Source: Acanthosoma haemorrhoidale (Eukaryota > Arthropoda > Insecta > Hemiptera > Acanthosomatidae). From it: a DNA stretch of 64,000 nt. A program made the position numbers and the translations under genes. The stretch's first letter is position 1, and each line of letters opens with the position of its first letter. The notes under the pieces are model-generated. The model had not been told where the DNA came from and ran no database searches. It was given only the letters and a program-made list of their open reading frames with translations. The stretch spans positions 107,490,638-107,554,637 of the forward strand of contig OV884014.1 in the NCBI GenBank assembly GCA_930367205.1. Reading direction: 5' to 3'. This document shows positions 36,300 to 47,859 of this stretch, piece by piece.

Positions 36300-36802
36300 T
36301 GCTTTATACTCTATGTTGTTATTTTCTGTAATAATTTAAATCTAGGGGGGGGGGTTCTATAAAATTGTCATTGGTTAATTAATCTGCTAATTCTTTTGTT
36401 AATGACGCAATTGAGCTGATTGAAACGTCCGGTTTAGTCTTATGTTGTAAAATATGGTATGGGAAAGAGGTATGTATGATGGTTACTTCGTCCAAATTTT
36501 CTCGACTTGCACGTGTTTTGTCTTCTTCTCAATGGTTTCCTTCTATCTATTGTCCTCAATTATGATGAACTTGTGGGTCGTCATTTATGGGTTCATTTTC
36601 ATAAGATTCTTCAAAGTCGTTTAAAATCTCTATTGCTCTGATAAAGGCTTCCTTGAACTTTTCCTTTTGACTAGGAAAAGTTGATTGGTCATTATTTCTT
36701 GGCGATTGGTCTTGATTTCGATTATCGGAAAATCGTCTCTGATAATTGTGATTCTCTCCTTGGTTGTGGTTTCCATTGTAATTATATTGATAACGGCTTG
36801 AA

Positions 36803-37640
36803 TTATAATTTCAATTGTCCGTAATTAGTCTGAGTCGGGTCGCTGATTGGCAGGTACTTCTTTTTCGGAATAACGCTTTTTGAGGAATTGGTCAGTTTTT
36901 CGCTTGTGGTGGATAAATACGGACGTTTTTTTGGTCTATTCGAATCTATTTTCTCCCAAATCACATCATTTCCAATGAAGTCTTCTCCAAGGCTTCGTAA
37001 CTGACACAAGAATGATGCGGTCGTAGAGAATCTTTGTATTCGTACACTAAATTCCACAGTGTAACCCAAATGGGACTCAAGTCTTCTTTCACATAAGACA
37101 CATTCATCGTAAGGCTTTGCGCTCGATCTAACACTTGTGGGCATAACGTATACTCCGAGTATCTTTATTATGGGTAATATAACACTTATGGGCCTCGCCT
37201 TTCAGAAATTTCATAATGAAAGATTCTAGGTCCCAATTAAGTCCGTAAGCGTCGTAAGATTTATTTAGATTTTTTATAAACTCTACAGGTATATCATCCC
37301 GATTGTTGTCGAAATTGAATTGGTCGTCGATTTCGGAACTCATTTCAAACGTGCATTGGCGGGAACCACGTCTACAAAAGTGGTCAAGGGTCGTTTGTTC
37401 AAATTATTATACTGTCGAGTAACTTGCTCGACTTCATTGTCTACTTGTTCCTCTAAATCTTCATATCGTTCTAATTTTTTATTTAATTCACAATTGAGAG
37501 TTTCTGATTGATTTCTAATTTTCTCGTCACAAATTTGTAATAGCCGATCTAATTTGCTATTCATTTCTTCACAGCATTCGTCGAGTTTATTTCGTATGTA
37601 AGGCTTAATTTATGAAATTGATTTGTCAAGTCCTCGCTCA
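36803..37640 (-). pseudogene. Gypsy gag remnant with coiled-coil N-terminus
   Basis: Minus-strand pieces run from NNNLTELSEDLTNQFHKLSL through KLDECCEEMNSKLDRLLQIC and KKLERYEDLEEQVDNEVEQV, a heptad-rich coiled coil. Next is a capsid-like part with DDIPVEFIKNLNKSYDAYGL and NWDLESFIMKFLKGEAHKCY, then a degenerate part at 37144-36803 with CVLCERRLESHLGY. An Asn/Gln-rich spacer follows to about 36540. The FIKNL...W....F...L.GEA pattern is usual for gypsy-type capsids. Frames change at about 37340 and 37140. The coiled coil continues into tandem repeats at 37675-37855. Confidence 0.7.
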
Positions 37641-37674
37641 ATTCTGTTAAGTTGTTATTCATTTTTGATCTGCC

Positions 37675-37855
37675 ACATTATTATTTATTTGTAATATTTC
37701 TTGTGCTTTGTTCTGCCACATTATTATTCATTTTTGTGCTTTGTTCTGCCACATTATTATTTATTTGTAATATTTCTTGTGCTTTGTTCTGCCACATTAT
37801 TATTTATTTTTGTGCTTTGTTCTGCCACATTATTATTTATTTGTAATATTTCTTG
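37675..37855. repeat. Alternating 43/33-bp tandem repeats over the gag N-terminus
   Basis: Units sharing TTCTGCCACATTATTATTTA and TTGTGCTTTG alternate: a long form with TTGTAATATTTC and a short form without it (A-B-A-B-A). On the minus strand the shared part reads NNNVAEQS, matching the start of the gag coiled coil, so this is repeat expansion at the 5' end of the element's coding region. Confidence 0.88.
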
Positions 37856-37856
37856 T

Positions 37857-38376
37857 TGCGTTTGGTTCAATATCATCAAGAATCGTCGTAAATTACGTTG
37901 GTAGAATTTATCCTAATCAATGGGTCTTTGGAGGTGTTTGTCGGGAAGATAAGCAATGCTTCATGTATTGCGTGCCAGACCGTACATCGGAAACACTACT
38001 GAAAACAATATCAGAATGTATTCACCCCGGTACAACCATTATATCTGACAAGTGGGCCTCCTACACCCGCATTATAAACATACCAGGAATGAATTACCAG
38101 CATTGTACTGTGAATCATTCACAAAATTTCGTAGATCCCACTAATGGTAGTCATACACAACGAATTGAATCGCTACGGGCACAAGCAAAGGCAACAAACA
38201 AAAATGAACCTGGTACAAGAATAAGTTTGATAGACTCATGGCGCAACAGAAAAAGCGATAATAATTTGTTCAATGAATTAATAAATGAAATTTTCGGCCA
38301 CCAGAATAAATATGTTCGAACACTAAAACATCTTTTACTAAACAGTTTCCCCGAACCATTCATTTACTACTACTAG
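37857..38376 (+). pseudogene. Merlin (IS1016/ISXO2-like) transposase, C-terminal half
   Basis: The forward frame reads PNQWVFGGVCREDKQCFMYC, VPDRTSETLLKTISECIHPG, TTIISDKWASYTRI, HCTVNHSQNFVDPTNGSHTQ and RIESLRAQAK, ending YYY at the stop 38374-38376. QWVFGG, VPDR..ETL, GTTI.SD.W..Y, TVNHS..FVDP..G.HTQ.IE are the hallmark blocks of Merlin-family DNA transposases. The second catalytic Asp (ISDKW) and the Glu (HTQRIE) are present; the first Asp (DES) and the zinc-ribbon N-terminus are gone. The frame is intact from about 37880 to the stop, so decay is limited. The upstream part of the open frame is non-homologous sequence from the gag repeats. No terminal inverted repeat identified. Confidence 0.92.
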
Positions 38377-38429
38377 ACTAGAGAATTTATTAAAACCCAT
38401 CAAGGGTCCCTATTCCCAAAAATACTCGA

Positions 38430-38594
38430 ATGCCCTTTATTGCTATGAGGATAACAATACAGTTCAGAGCTAAAAAATACTCATGCGTGTCATGTGTTGA
38501 AAATAATGTCACTGAAATGAGCCCATGCCGTCCTTAAATCGCGTCAAAACTAGATGCCAAAACTATGTAAGATGGCGCCTTACCTTATAAAGCT
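38430..38594. repeat. Direct repeat copy 1 (partner 39244-39584)
   Basis: AGTTCAGAGCTAAAAAATAC, CATGCGTGTCATGTGTTGAA and GTAAGATGGCGCCTTACC recur in the partner at an 814-bp offset. The partner has about 172 extra bases between GATGCCAA and AAAACTATG. Confidence 0.87.
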
Positions 38595-39243
38595 TAGAAT
38601 CCATTTCATCTTCGTTCACCGGTGTCTTCTTGATGAGTGGTTCTCCGAGATCACTGCTGCGCGTCTTGCACCGCTTTCCTCCGTGGACATGATCTATTTT
38701 CCTTGTCACCAGGGTGGCAGAAATCTTCATTCTGATGTTTTCCTTCCACTGCCCCCGCTGTATCTTTGGGTTACCCCATGCCAGCGGTCTCCATTTCAAA
38801 TGAAACTTATTAATTTAGAAAAGTAGAGGTCAGACGCTTCGCCTAGCTCATAGAGCACAGCGATGCCTAAAGATGCAAAGTAGGCCATTTTAAATTAAAC
38901 AAAATTTCATTGGGGTACCCGCAGCTGCCCTTCTTTTGCCTCTGTTCCAAAAGAATGTCAGCAAGAGCCTAACTTAAAAAATGGACCAGATCTGCCTGTA
39001 CAACAAATATCATTAATTGAACCCCTTTATTCCTGTTAGACCAGAGAAAACAAGTCGGAAACAGAGGAGAAGAGCAAAGACCATGCCAGACCTGGAAAAC
39101 AAATCTGTTTGAAACCCTTTATTGCTGCCAAACCTAAGAAAACCAGACTAGAACGACAAGTCTGCTCCAGATGAGACAAGACTAGACTAAACCACACCGG
39201 ACAAGTTCAGTCAAGACATGCCTGGACAGCAAACCTTTTGATT

Positions 39244-39584
39244 GAATCCCTTTATACCTATGAGGTAAAAATAAAGTTCAGAGCTAAAAAATACTCATGC
39301 GTGTCATGTGTTGAAAATAATGTCGCTGAGATGAGCCCATGCCGTCCTTAAATCGCTTCAAAACTAGATGCCAATATCACACGGATCGAAAGACTGACAG
39401 AAAGTGCTTAGCAAAAACAAACGCCAAAGGAAAAAAACAGTGAGGTAAGTCAAGAGAAACTCGAGGGCAAAGAATCTAAGAGCGGCTCTAAACAAAAGAC
39501 TGGAGCAACTCAGACAAAGGTGCCTCACATGATAGAGTATTGTGATCAAAACTATGTAAGATGGCGCCTTACCTTATAAAGCTT
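39244..39584. repeat. Direct repeat copy 2 with 172-bp indel (39375-39546)
   Basis: Same sequence as 38430-38594, interrupted by a block that begins TATCACACGG and ends TATTGTGATC. Its ATCACA / TGTGAT ends are short inverted repeats, which suggests insertion here rather than deletion in copy 1, but this is only an inference. Confidence 0.82.
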
Positions 39585-40683
39585 AAACCATAACACTCTA
39601 CCCTGCGACAACTACTTTCGTCTGGGTCACTCCATTCCCCTGCGATAGAACTGTTCTTAGATTTTTTCCCCTCAAGTTTCTCTTGTTTTGCCTCAAAGCT
39701 TTCTTCCTTCAGCCTTTGCACATGCTAAGCTTCCTCTGCCAGCTCCTAGATCTGTGTGATATCACCACCTAGTTTCGAAGTGGCCTGAGGATGACACGTC
39801 CCATATCAACGGCGGTACCTCCAAGACAAGACACACCCCACTTGACCCTGAGCATTTCCTGGCCCATCATCAGACTTTCTGCCTCACAGATTAGGTAATA
39901 CCTAATTACCAAGTAAAAATTATTAAAAAGCAACTAAACACATTTTCGTTTTATACTATGCTGATCAATGTGAATCGAAATACCTAATCGCAAATCAATC
40001 TTATATGAAGATTACCAAGCATGGCCAACTACCAACAGACAACTAGAGAGGAAGAAAAAGGATACAAGAGGACAACTACAGAAGAACCAACCCCCCAAGC
40101 TATATATTCACGGGCTGTGAACTGCGACTGAGGCTTAAGGAAGCCGAACAGCTGTTCACCTGCCCTAATCATTTGTATGGAACTTGTAGTTATTATTGAT
40201 TTATGTGACAGAAATAATTATTTATTTTTATTATATCTATTAGAATTAAATACATATAGTTACCGTACTCCACACAGTATATATATATATGCACCGTACT
40301 ATACACAGACGTATATATTGTACCCGGGGATGGTACCAAAATTGGAACGATTTTTTTTTTATTAATGTTAATGTTGACTAGTCATATTTATTTAGTTTCA
40401 ATAAATAGTTAATGATAAAAATAATTTAATTCAATAAAAAGTTCAAATTTCTCAAGTTTATACAGTTGGCAGTGGCCATGGGCATATACTGTACTCGTTC
40501 GTATACCTGCTTACTATTAAGTTCACTTTAAAAGTATTCTTTAATGTATCTATAAATTTCTTAATTTCGTTATGCATCCAATTGATATCAAGCTGTAGTA
40601 TACATTGTTTGTTAGGTTGCAGATTTATGCTGAAGAAACATATTAAAGACGAAGTTTGATAAACTCGTATTTGTGTGAATTTT

Positions 40684-40830
40684 TGAAATAGCGGTAATAA
40701 TTTGTTCAATTAATTAATAAATGACATTGTAAATTTTTGGACACCAGAATAAATATGTTCAAACACTAAAACCTATTTTACTAAATACTTTCTACGAACC
40801 TTTTATTTACAGATAATAGACTAGAGAAAT
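40684..40830 (+). pseudogene. Second Merlin transposase C-terminal scrap
   Basis: GGTAATAATTTGTTCAATTA and the following ACCAGAATAAATATGTTCAA parallel 38260-38376 (DNNLFNELINEIFGHQNKYV, then TLKHLLLNSF), here with in-frame stops and indels. It preserves about 45 codons plus the sequence just after the stop (GACTAGAGAA), so the homology covers the end of the gene and its 3' flank. Confidence 0.75.
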
Positions 40831-43800
40831 GATTAAAAACAATAAGGAGTTCTTTTTCTGAAGTTAATTATTTCATAAAAAATTTTAATTCTTGTCTTTG
40901 CACAGCCGGAAGCAGAGAACTGGGACAGAAAACAGCTGGTGGAAGGAAACACAAGTGTCATCTTCTTTTATCATAAGGAAACTTTTATCAATTGGCCTTA
41001 AAGGGTGTGTAATCAGAAGAAAAGCATTTCTTAGATCTACTAAGAAACACAAGTGAGTTCATTTTTCTCAAAGAAGACGAAACAATTGTGTAACAACCTA
41101 ATGATAGAATAGCACGTAGTTGAATACAAAGTTTGTGGATTTGAAAATCTGCGAAAGCTTAAAACAGGAGCGGGCCACTGGCATTAGTACGCGTACCCTC
41201 CGCTTGAGCGCAGCAGGTGCCGTGTAATGTAACCCAGCTGAAACCTTCGAGTCCTGAGTACACGTTAGACCTACTCAATTATTTTTGTCGCTATTTATTT
41301 TAGTGGAAAAGTGAGTGATCAAGTCCTTATAAACATTTATGCATCATTGGTATCTGTTAAGTATAATTAGAAACATATGTCAACGGCTTAAACCTTGTAA
41401 CGGACAAGTTTTAGAGCTTATTAAATGTCCAGTTCCACTTCACTTAAGCCATTCTTCATTTCAATATTGACTAAATATTTGAAAAATAACTCATTAAACT
41501 ACTTGTCTATCGTGTTACACGGAAATCAAACTCATTATTTTTGTATGTTATCTATACTAAATGCTTCTCCATTAAACCTTAAATACTATTGATAGCTTTA
41601 ATCATGGGTTTTGTCAAAAATAATTAGCTGGTCATTACCTACTTTGCATGTGTTTTGTTCTGAATGTCAATTTGTAATTTTTTTAAATAAATCTAATCTA
41701 CTTTACATCAGTTTCATAACAAATAATAGAGTTTTACTATATCAATATTGTATTTACAATAAGTTATCTGAATAAGGTAGAGCTATTGATTTATCATTAC
41801 AATCAAAGAGATAAAATATTTTGTGATTTTTCATCGTTAATGTTATATTCTTTCCTCTATGAAATTTTAATAGCTGAGCTCATCAAGTCAGTTTAATTAT
41901 ACACAATCGTTTAAATATTGTAGAAAAGGCTTGCATACAAAATGGCAAACCACTGTCTAATCCTGCATTTTATGCTGGCTTTGTCTTGTGATAGATAAAA
42001 CAAGGCAATTCTAGAAATGTAGAAGATCCAATTTGTTAAATTTATTTACTTATTTCACATAGGAGATACGATTTATACTTTGAAATTATACTGAACTGTT
42101 ATTATTTGTTGAAGAGAAAAAATAATACCATTCTTACCTCTACCTAGACTATCCGCGCATGTGATGGGTCTGGTCTCAATGTTATCAAAGTTCTCCGGCT
42201 CAAATCTTATATCTGCCATTATTATTTCTCTTTAACGTATAATTGTCTATATATATACTGAGCTTAGATTCACAAATTAATAATAAATACAACTGAGTTC
42301 ATCACTACTCACTCAAAGTATACTGCCGCAATTTCCAAACTCATGAAGGTTATGTTGGAGTTACCTGGTTTAGGTCCAATACAACTAAAGTTGGAACTTT
42401 CTTATAACCCCGGAGCACCTGTTGATGGTTACCCAGGCTCCGATCTGGTTGTCTCAAATAATTGGATAGTTCCCTATCAGTTTGTTAGTTTGTTATAGTG
42501 TTTAATGTTATTTTATACTATGTTAAGAGTTAACTAGGAACACAAGATTTTTAGCAATGTTTACTTTTATTTCAGCGTCGCATCTAGAGATTGAATCTTC
42601 CTTACCTTCACTCATTTGTTAACGATCCCCAAAACACTTTCATTTTAACATTTCCTTTCGAAATGTTGACTTTTTTAAACCGTCTCATACTTGAACCTGT
42701 TGCAAACTGCCTTTTTATCAGCGTGTTTATCCCATCTTGCTCTCCTCCTGGAATCTACCTGTCCTCCTAACCTAGTCAAGACATCTTATAGCGATTTCCA
42801 TTAATAAAATTTATGAAAACAACTCTCCCCCATTACCCTAAGCTGATATCTCAAGAAACTATTTCTACTCATATGAACAATGAGCTCATAGGACTATATT
42901 CGTTATTTTCATGCTAATGTTCTTGTTATGTTTGTACCATTTTTATCAATACGAACTCCCAAATGGCTGAGAATGCCGCAAGTATTTGAATAATCGTTGT
43001 TCACACTTCAATAAAAATGAACTTAAATCACTTTTACTTAAATTGTAATTGTTCCAAATATACACTCTTGGTGTTGGATGTGTTATCTTATCTGTTACAA
43101 TTTATAGTATTTTATGGCTATTTTTTACCCTTATTTAATTCAATTCAAATAATTTATAATTCATTTTAAATAATTTTCTCTTGATTAAAAATCCATTAAT
43201 TGAATTAATAAAAATCAAATAGGTCAGTAGATGCATTTATAGGTATACTTATGTTCTAAATTGGCTACAGAGCCATTGCAGCACTGCAATTTACCTCAAG
43301 TAAAATGTGGTGTGCTTATTATGTAAGTATCCTTTGGTAATTGTAGGATAGCGTGACCCACTCATCAATGGCAGCACAAATTGTGAAAAATAGGTCAAAC
43401 TATTTCGATTGAATGGCTTTAGCTCAATGGGTGGAATTTTGAGGGGGGAAAACTGATACCTTCTCTAAATTATCTATTACACTAATTCATGCTTTCATTG
43501 AAATAACTGTGTTGGTACGTGGACTGTACATTTTTTTAAGGCGTTCATATTTAATTACTTGTTTATATACTAAATATATCCAGGAAAGAGAGCTGTTATA
43601 TTTCCATAAAGTTTATTAATAAACCAACTTTTGACATAATTATGATCGCAAGTATCTTTTAACATCTTACATATCCTCCAACCATTTCATACTGTGACCT
43701 AATCCAAGCATACATAGTATGTGGTTCGACAATATTGGACAAATATTGTCGACTAAATACTAAATAAATACGGATACCTAACATGTCTCTTTTATAAACC

Positions 43801-44941
43801 TAATCTAATCATATGACTCAACTCCCATTATACTAATTGTTTTTATTTTATAATGAATAATGAACCATGACAATTCAAGTTAAAATTATTTGTAAATACT
43901 ATTTGTTTATTTGGGCTGAAGTAAATGTATTAGTTTTAGCCCCTATAACGTTGAACATAGTTATCAGACCTTTCTAAACAATCTCCCCGTGAAAGCTGTA
44001 TCCTTAGATCTTATATGCAGATCATTGAGACCACAGAGGTGTGTTTGTGTGGTTTCAAAAGTGGGCTGTGGTCGGGGCCATGTGTCTCGGTAGTGGACAG
44101 GGCGTGAAGGATTTTTAGCTTTAATCCAGTCAGATATTTCTGAGGCTTCCTTGTTGTTGTTGTTGTTGCTTAGCTTGGTTCTTTCAACATCAATGTAAAG
44201 GGAGGAGATTGAATTTTGTTGTAAGTTGTTTCGTTTCATAATAATAATAGTCAACAGGAAATATCTTAATATTCTATTTGACAGTGGTGGCCCTACAGAT
44301 ATTCTACCTTCGATCAAAATTCTTATTCCTCAAGTAGTTACATTATTTTTTAATTTATTCTTTTACAATATTTCCGCACCAAATAATACCATTTCCATAT
44401 TTCCCAATAACTAATTAATGCTGAATTCAGAGAGACCTTCAATCGGCTATCCTAGTTGAAAAGATGGACGTTAAAAAAAAGTCCTCCAAAGTGTGAAACA
44501 AAACTTTAGGTCTAAAAAACCTTTAGGCTATTAAAAAAATAGACAATAGAGCGGTAGAGAATGGTGGATTGTGTACTGATTAGAATTAACAGGCCAAAGT
44601 ATTTCTAACTACAAGTATATTTAGACCCCTGACTGACCTGAGAACTAAACATACATTTACGACATTACTTTACAATACACTTATATTACTGGTTTTATCA
44701 AGTACGATACTGCACTTGCATGTCCATGAGGACAAAATACTCCTTGCAGAGAGAGTTGGTTTGTCAGTTAAGTAATCGTTAATTTTTTTTAGAATACATT
44801 ACATAAAATATATACGTTTTGGCCCAAATGCTGATTGATTGATTAATTAGCAGTCTCCTATTTGCCAAGTGTCAACATTATTTTTAGGTACTAGTTTGTT
44901 TTATGTCCGGTTAAAGGACTACCCCCACCCTGCTCTACCAT
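40831..44941. other. Long AT-rich intergenic stretch, no supported gene
   Basis: No transposon motif recognised. The frame 44317-43964 (minus) contains an Asn run from a (GTT)n tract at 44153-44168 and otherwise unknown sequence. Other frames are short. Confidence 0.45.
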
Positions 44942-45624
44942 CCAGTGTTACCAACTTTCTTTAAATAATAAATATTTTTTTTATTATTATTATTTCGTAC
45001 ATTTTTCGTCGTCCCCCGCCCCGATGCCGATAGATCGTTCCGAAAATCCACTGCTGCTTTTTTCTTTTGGAGAATATAGTTTCAACTATCCCCACTTATA
45101 GCCCATTATGGCCCCATAACTGGAGTTATTTCGGAAAGGCGCCTCTTAATTTATACCACGCCCTCAATAATTGATGTAGCCTACAAATGAATTTTGGGAC
45201 ATATTCAGCTGCTGAAAGCACAACTGTCGCTTGTCAGTTAGAGGGTCCTGGAAAATTTTAAATGTCTGAGATACTTAATTTTGAACCTTGCATCCTGTTA
45301 CATTTCCTAATGCTCACTTCCACTTAGTTGCAAGATGTCTTGTCTCGCCTCCATCTAGGCCTACCGATTAAACCTAGTTTCTTTTCTTGTCTTTTAAAAT
45401 TCAGCGGCGGCTCAACTGCATCTCTAGCATTGGTTGTCTTGTTGAAATTATCCTTCGGTGTAAACATAATTATAACATTTAAGCAACATGGCGCAGTACC
45501 TGTGTCATGCTAGTAGTTTAATGAGTGTTTATATTTGTCCGTCTGTGATGCAATTAACATTATGTAAATAAAGCTGAACTGTATTAAGTAGTTATATCTG
45601 TTCAGTTGGTAACACATTTATTGG
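44942..45624. mobile_element. MITE-like repeat, copy 2 (longer)
   Basis: Left end CCAGTGTTACCAACTTTC and right end AGTTGGTAACACATTTATTG are inverted relative to each other and match copy 1 (26344-26724). 45262-45525 is about 90 percent the same as copy 1 by eye. Copy 2 has about 200 bp more on the left and a 65-bp stretch at 45526-45591 that includes AATAAA. The inner parts differ, so these are related derivatives, not one simple MITE. Confidence 0.62.
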
Positions 45625-47674
45625 AGGGGGTTGATGGTACCAGTTCAACTTGGGGATATAACAAACGAGTGGCGATTTCTATGATTAGCCGGTTTTCGGG
45701 ATGTTCGACAATGCCGGACATATTGTGAAGACGGGCCTAGAAGACAAGGGAGTATGTGAGCCCGAGTACGTGTGCCCAAGGCGATGACACCGTGGCAGGG
45801 CGAGGGGGGCGGTAATGGGCCTCCAATTGTCATGCTTCGCCCCCCCCCCCCCACCTAATAACTATCATTGCTGATCCGTTTCAGGGGTTGGCTACACTGA
45901 TAGTCATCTTCTCCGGGCTGGAAAAAACCTCCTCCGCCTCTGGCCGACAGTCCGATGTAATGATTCGAATCATTATTTTAAAATTCCTCCGGAGACGTTA
46001 AGAAGGATAGGATTTGCATTTAAAGAGATGCCGGAGACTAATGGGTGGGCAGGGTAATACACTTGTGCCCTAATCCATGGCATTTAGTATCCGCCATTAC
46101 CTAAATTATACATTGGCCAGGGGTGGATAAATAATATCCGCTCTCCAATACTCAGCGGCCGGCACACATCCAATCCTTAGGTCGTTAGAAACCCTTTCTT
46201 TTCCTAACCTAACAACTGTAATAGTGTTGCTTCGACGGGCTCTTCTGCTATTTGGGCTGTTATTTGTAGCGGCTAACAATCGGTTCAATATTATCTGGTT
46301 CTGCCCCCTTTTCCAAAATATCAATTTTACTCGGATTTCCGTTTTTATCTACCTGTCAGATTACACACCGTGTTAGCGGCGGAACGAGAGTGCGGTTACC
46401 GTTGAATTTAACAAAAAAAGTATTTATAAGTGGTCGGCTAAATCATAGTAAGATTATTGAGGAAAAAACATAACCGGTAATAGTACACGATTTGTAAGTA
46501 AAAGACAGTCATAATAAAAAGCACAGCTTAGGTCTTCTCTTTGTATATAACATCTATTTAATGATGAACCATCATAATCCCCCCCCTCTCTCCCCGTCTC
46601 CTGACTTGATCGACAAGATATAGATGCAGTAAATATGTTAGAAATTTCTTCCAACTGGATTGAAATGAACCAACACTAGATCCAAATGTATTATTCTGAG
46701 ATATTATTCCATTAATAAGCATTTATCACTTTTAACGATTGCACTATTATTTTGGTCGGTCAGGTTATGTTTGCAACAACTTAGGTAAACTCCACACCCT
46801 AAGTGTTCAGCATAAGTGGGTTTCGTTATTTCCCAACTAATTTAATTGTATGATTCAATCTAAATCATGTCATTTTTAATTTCCATATACAATTCTATTC
46901 CATTCTAATTCAAATACGCAACTGTTTATATGACAACGCCTGCTACTTGTAGGCTTTCGTTAATTTTGTACACAATTTTACTTGGCGGTCCTATTTCAAA
47001 TTTGCAAAACATGAAAAATGTAGGCATTCCTTTCATATAACTTAATGAATTAATTAGTTAGTATTGAATAAAGAAAGTCTATAATTTTTAGTAGGGTATC
47101 AAATTAAAAATTTAATTTGTGCTTTGTTTTTCCTAAATGTCATAAACATCGTGCTTGGATTAGCTTTACCCTTATTTTACAAAGTGACATGATAATTTGA
47201 TTTCAACTCCTGATGTGCATAAAATAAAGCCACACTGGTTAATTACAAGGAAGCTATCAATTAATTACTTGTTAATTAAAAGAAATTCTATCATATTGAG
47301 TACGGAATGAAATAAAAGATGTTGACATCAGTTGTCATGTTGAAACCAGGAGTTTAGTGGACCATAATTCTAAAAAAAAAAACATTCAAATTAATCATAT
47401 TTTTTTTCTTTATATAAAACAGCTGAGGCTGTGCTGCCAAATTACCATTACCACCATGGCACTTTGCCAAATAATACAGTGGTAGATAACTGCTTTTGAA
47501 TGTGTATGGTATAATAATTCATTAAATCTTAGTATATCAAAAAAGAGGGAGTAGTAAGTAAGATCATTGAAACCGTTAATTATGCGATACTACAGCCATA
47601 GTTTGGTCTACTAATATTTTTTTACAATTTCTGACCCATTAAACATGTAAAAACTGTCGACAGGTTCATTAGTG
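45625..47674. other. Upstream region of OLA1; promoter not located
   Basis: GC-richer at 45630-46330, then AT-rich. A run of C at 45839-45852. An AG at 47662-47663 (CGACAG) could be the acceptor of a 5'UTR intron ending 11 bases before the start codon, but the pyrimidine tract is poor. No TATA box or start site could be chosen with confidence. Confidence 0.4.
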
Positions 47675-47859
47675 ATGGGTCCTAAAAAGGTAGAGCAGCC
47701 GGAGAAGAAGCCTCTCATCGGAAGAGTTGGTACCAACCTGAAGGTGGGTATCGTTGGATTGCCTAACGTCGGCAAGTCTACCTTCTTCAATGTGCTCACC
47801 AAGAGCCAAGCAGCAGCAGAGAACTTCCCTTTCTGCACTATCGACCCTAATGAGATTAA
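47675..47859 (+). CDS. OLA1: OLA1 coding exon 1 (P-loop)
   Basis: Residues 1-61 plus two bases of codon 62. Carries the Lys-rich start (MGPKK), [20 protein letters not shown] with the Walker A motif completed by GKSTFF, and [10 protein letters not shown]. The donor is AA|GTACCA, a weak consensus. The junction gives Ile-Lys where most relatives have Ser-Arg. Confidence 0.93.

Larger units (their letters stand above)
34560..37640 (-). mobile_element. Decayed Ty3/gypsy-type LTR retrotransposon, gag to integrase
   Basis: On the minus strand, parts lie in the order gag (37640-36803), protease (36299-36084), reverse transcriptase (35952-35740), RNase H (35565-35257) and integrase (35096-34560). 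This is the Ty3/gypsy order, with RNase H before integrase. Frames change repeatedly and stops are common, and neither LTR nor a primer-binding site was identified. Reading right to left, the element begins directly against the Merlin fragment at 37857. Its short internal length (about 3.1 kb against 4.5-5 kb usual) implies deletions, especially in reverse transcriptase. Confidence 0.85.
38377..40683. other. Repeat-rich spacer with an 814-bp spaced duplication
   Basis: Includes the direct repeats listed separately, a CCCTTTAT-centred degenerate repetition at about 39010-39260, and AT-rich DNA to 40680. The minus frame 38799-38563 has no recognised domain, though part of its DNA is copied at 33897-33966. 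Confidence 0.4.

Noticed and set aside
37652..37904. Leu/Phe/Cys-rich repeated plus frames
   Set aside because: Translations of the 43/33-bp tandem repeats; the meaningful reading is the gag coiled coil on the minus strand.
43964..44317. 117-codon minus frame as a gene
   Set aside because: Contains an Asn run from a GTT microsatellite, lacks a recognisable domain, and is isolated.
47672..47674. GTG at 47672 as OLA1 start
   Set aside because: The next codon is ATG in good context, and GTG is not a usual start in animal nuclear genes.
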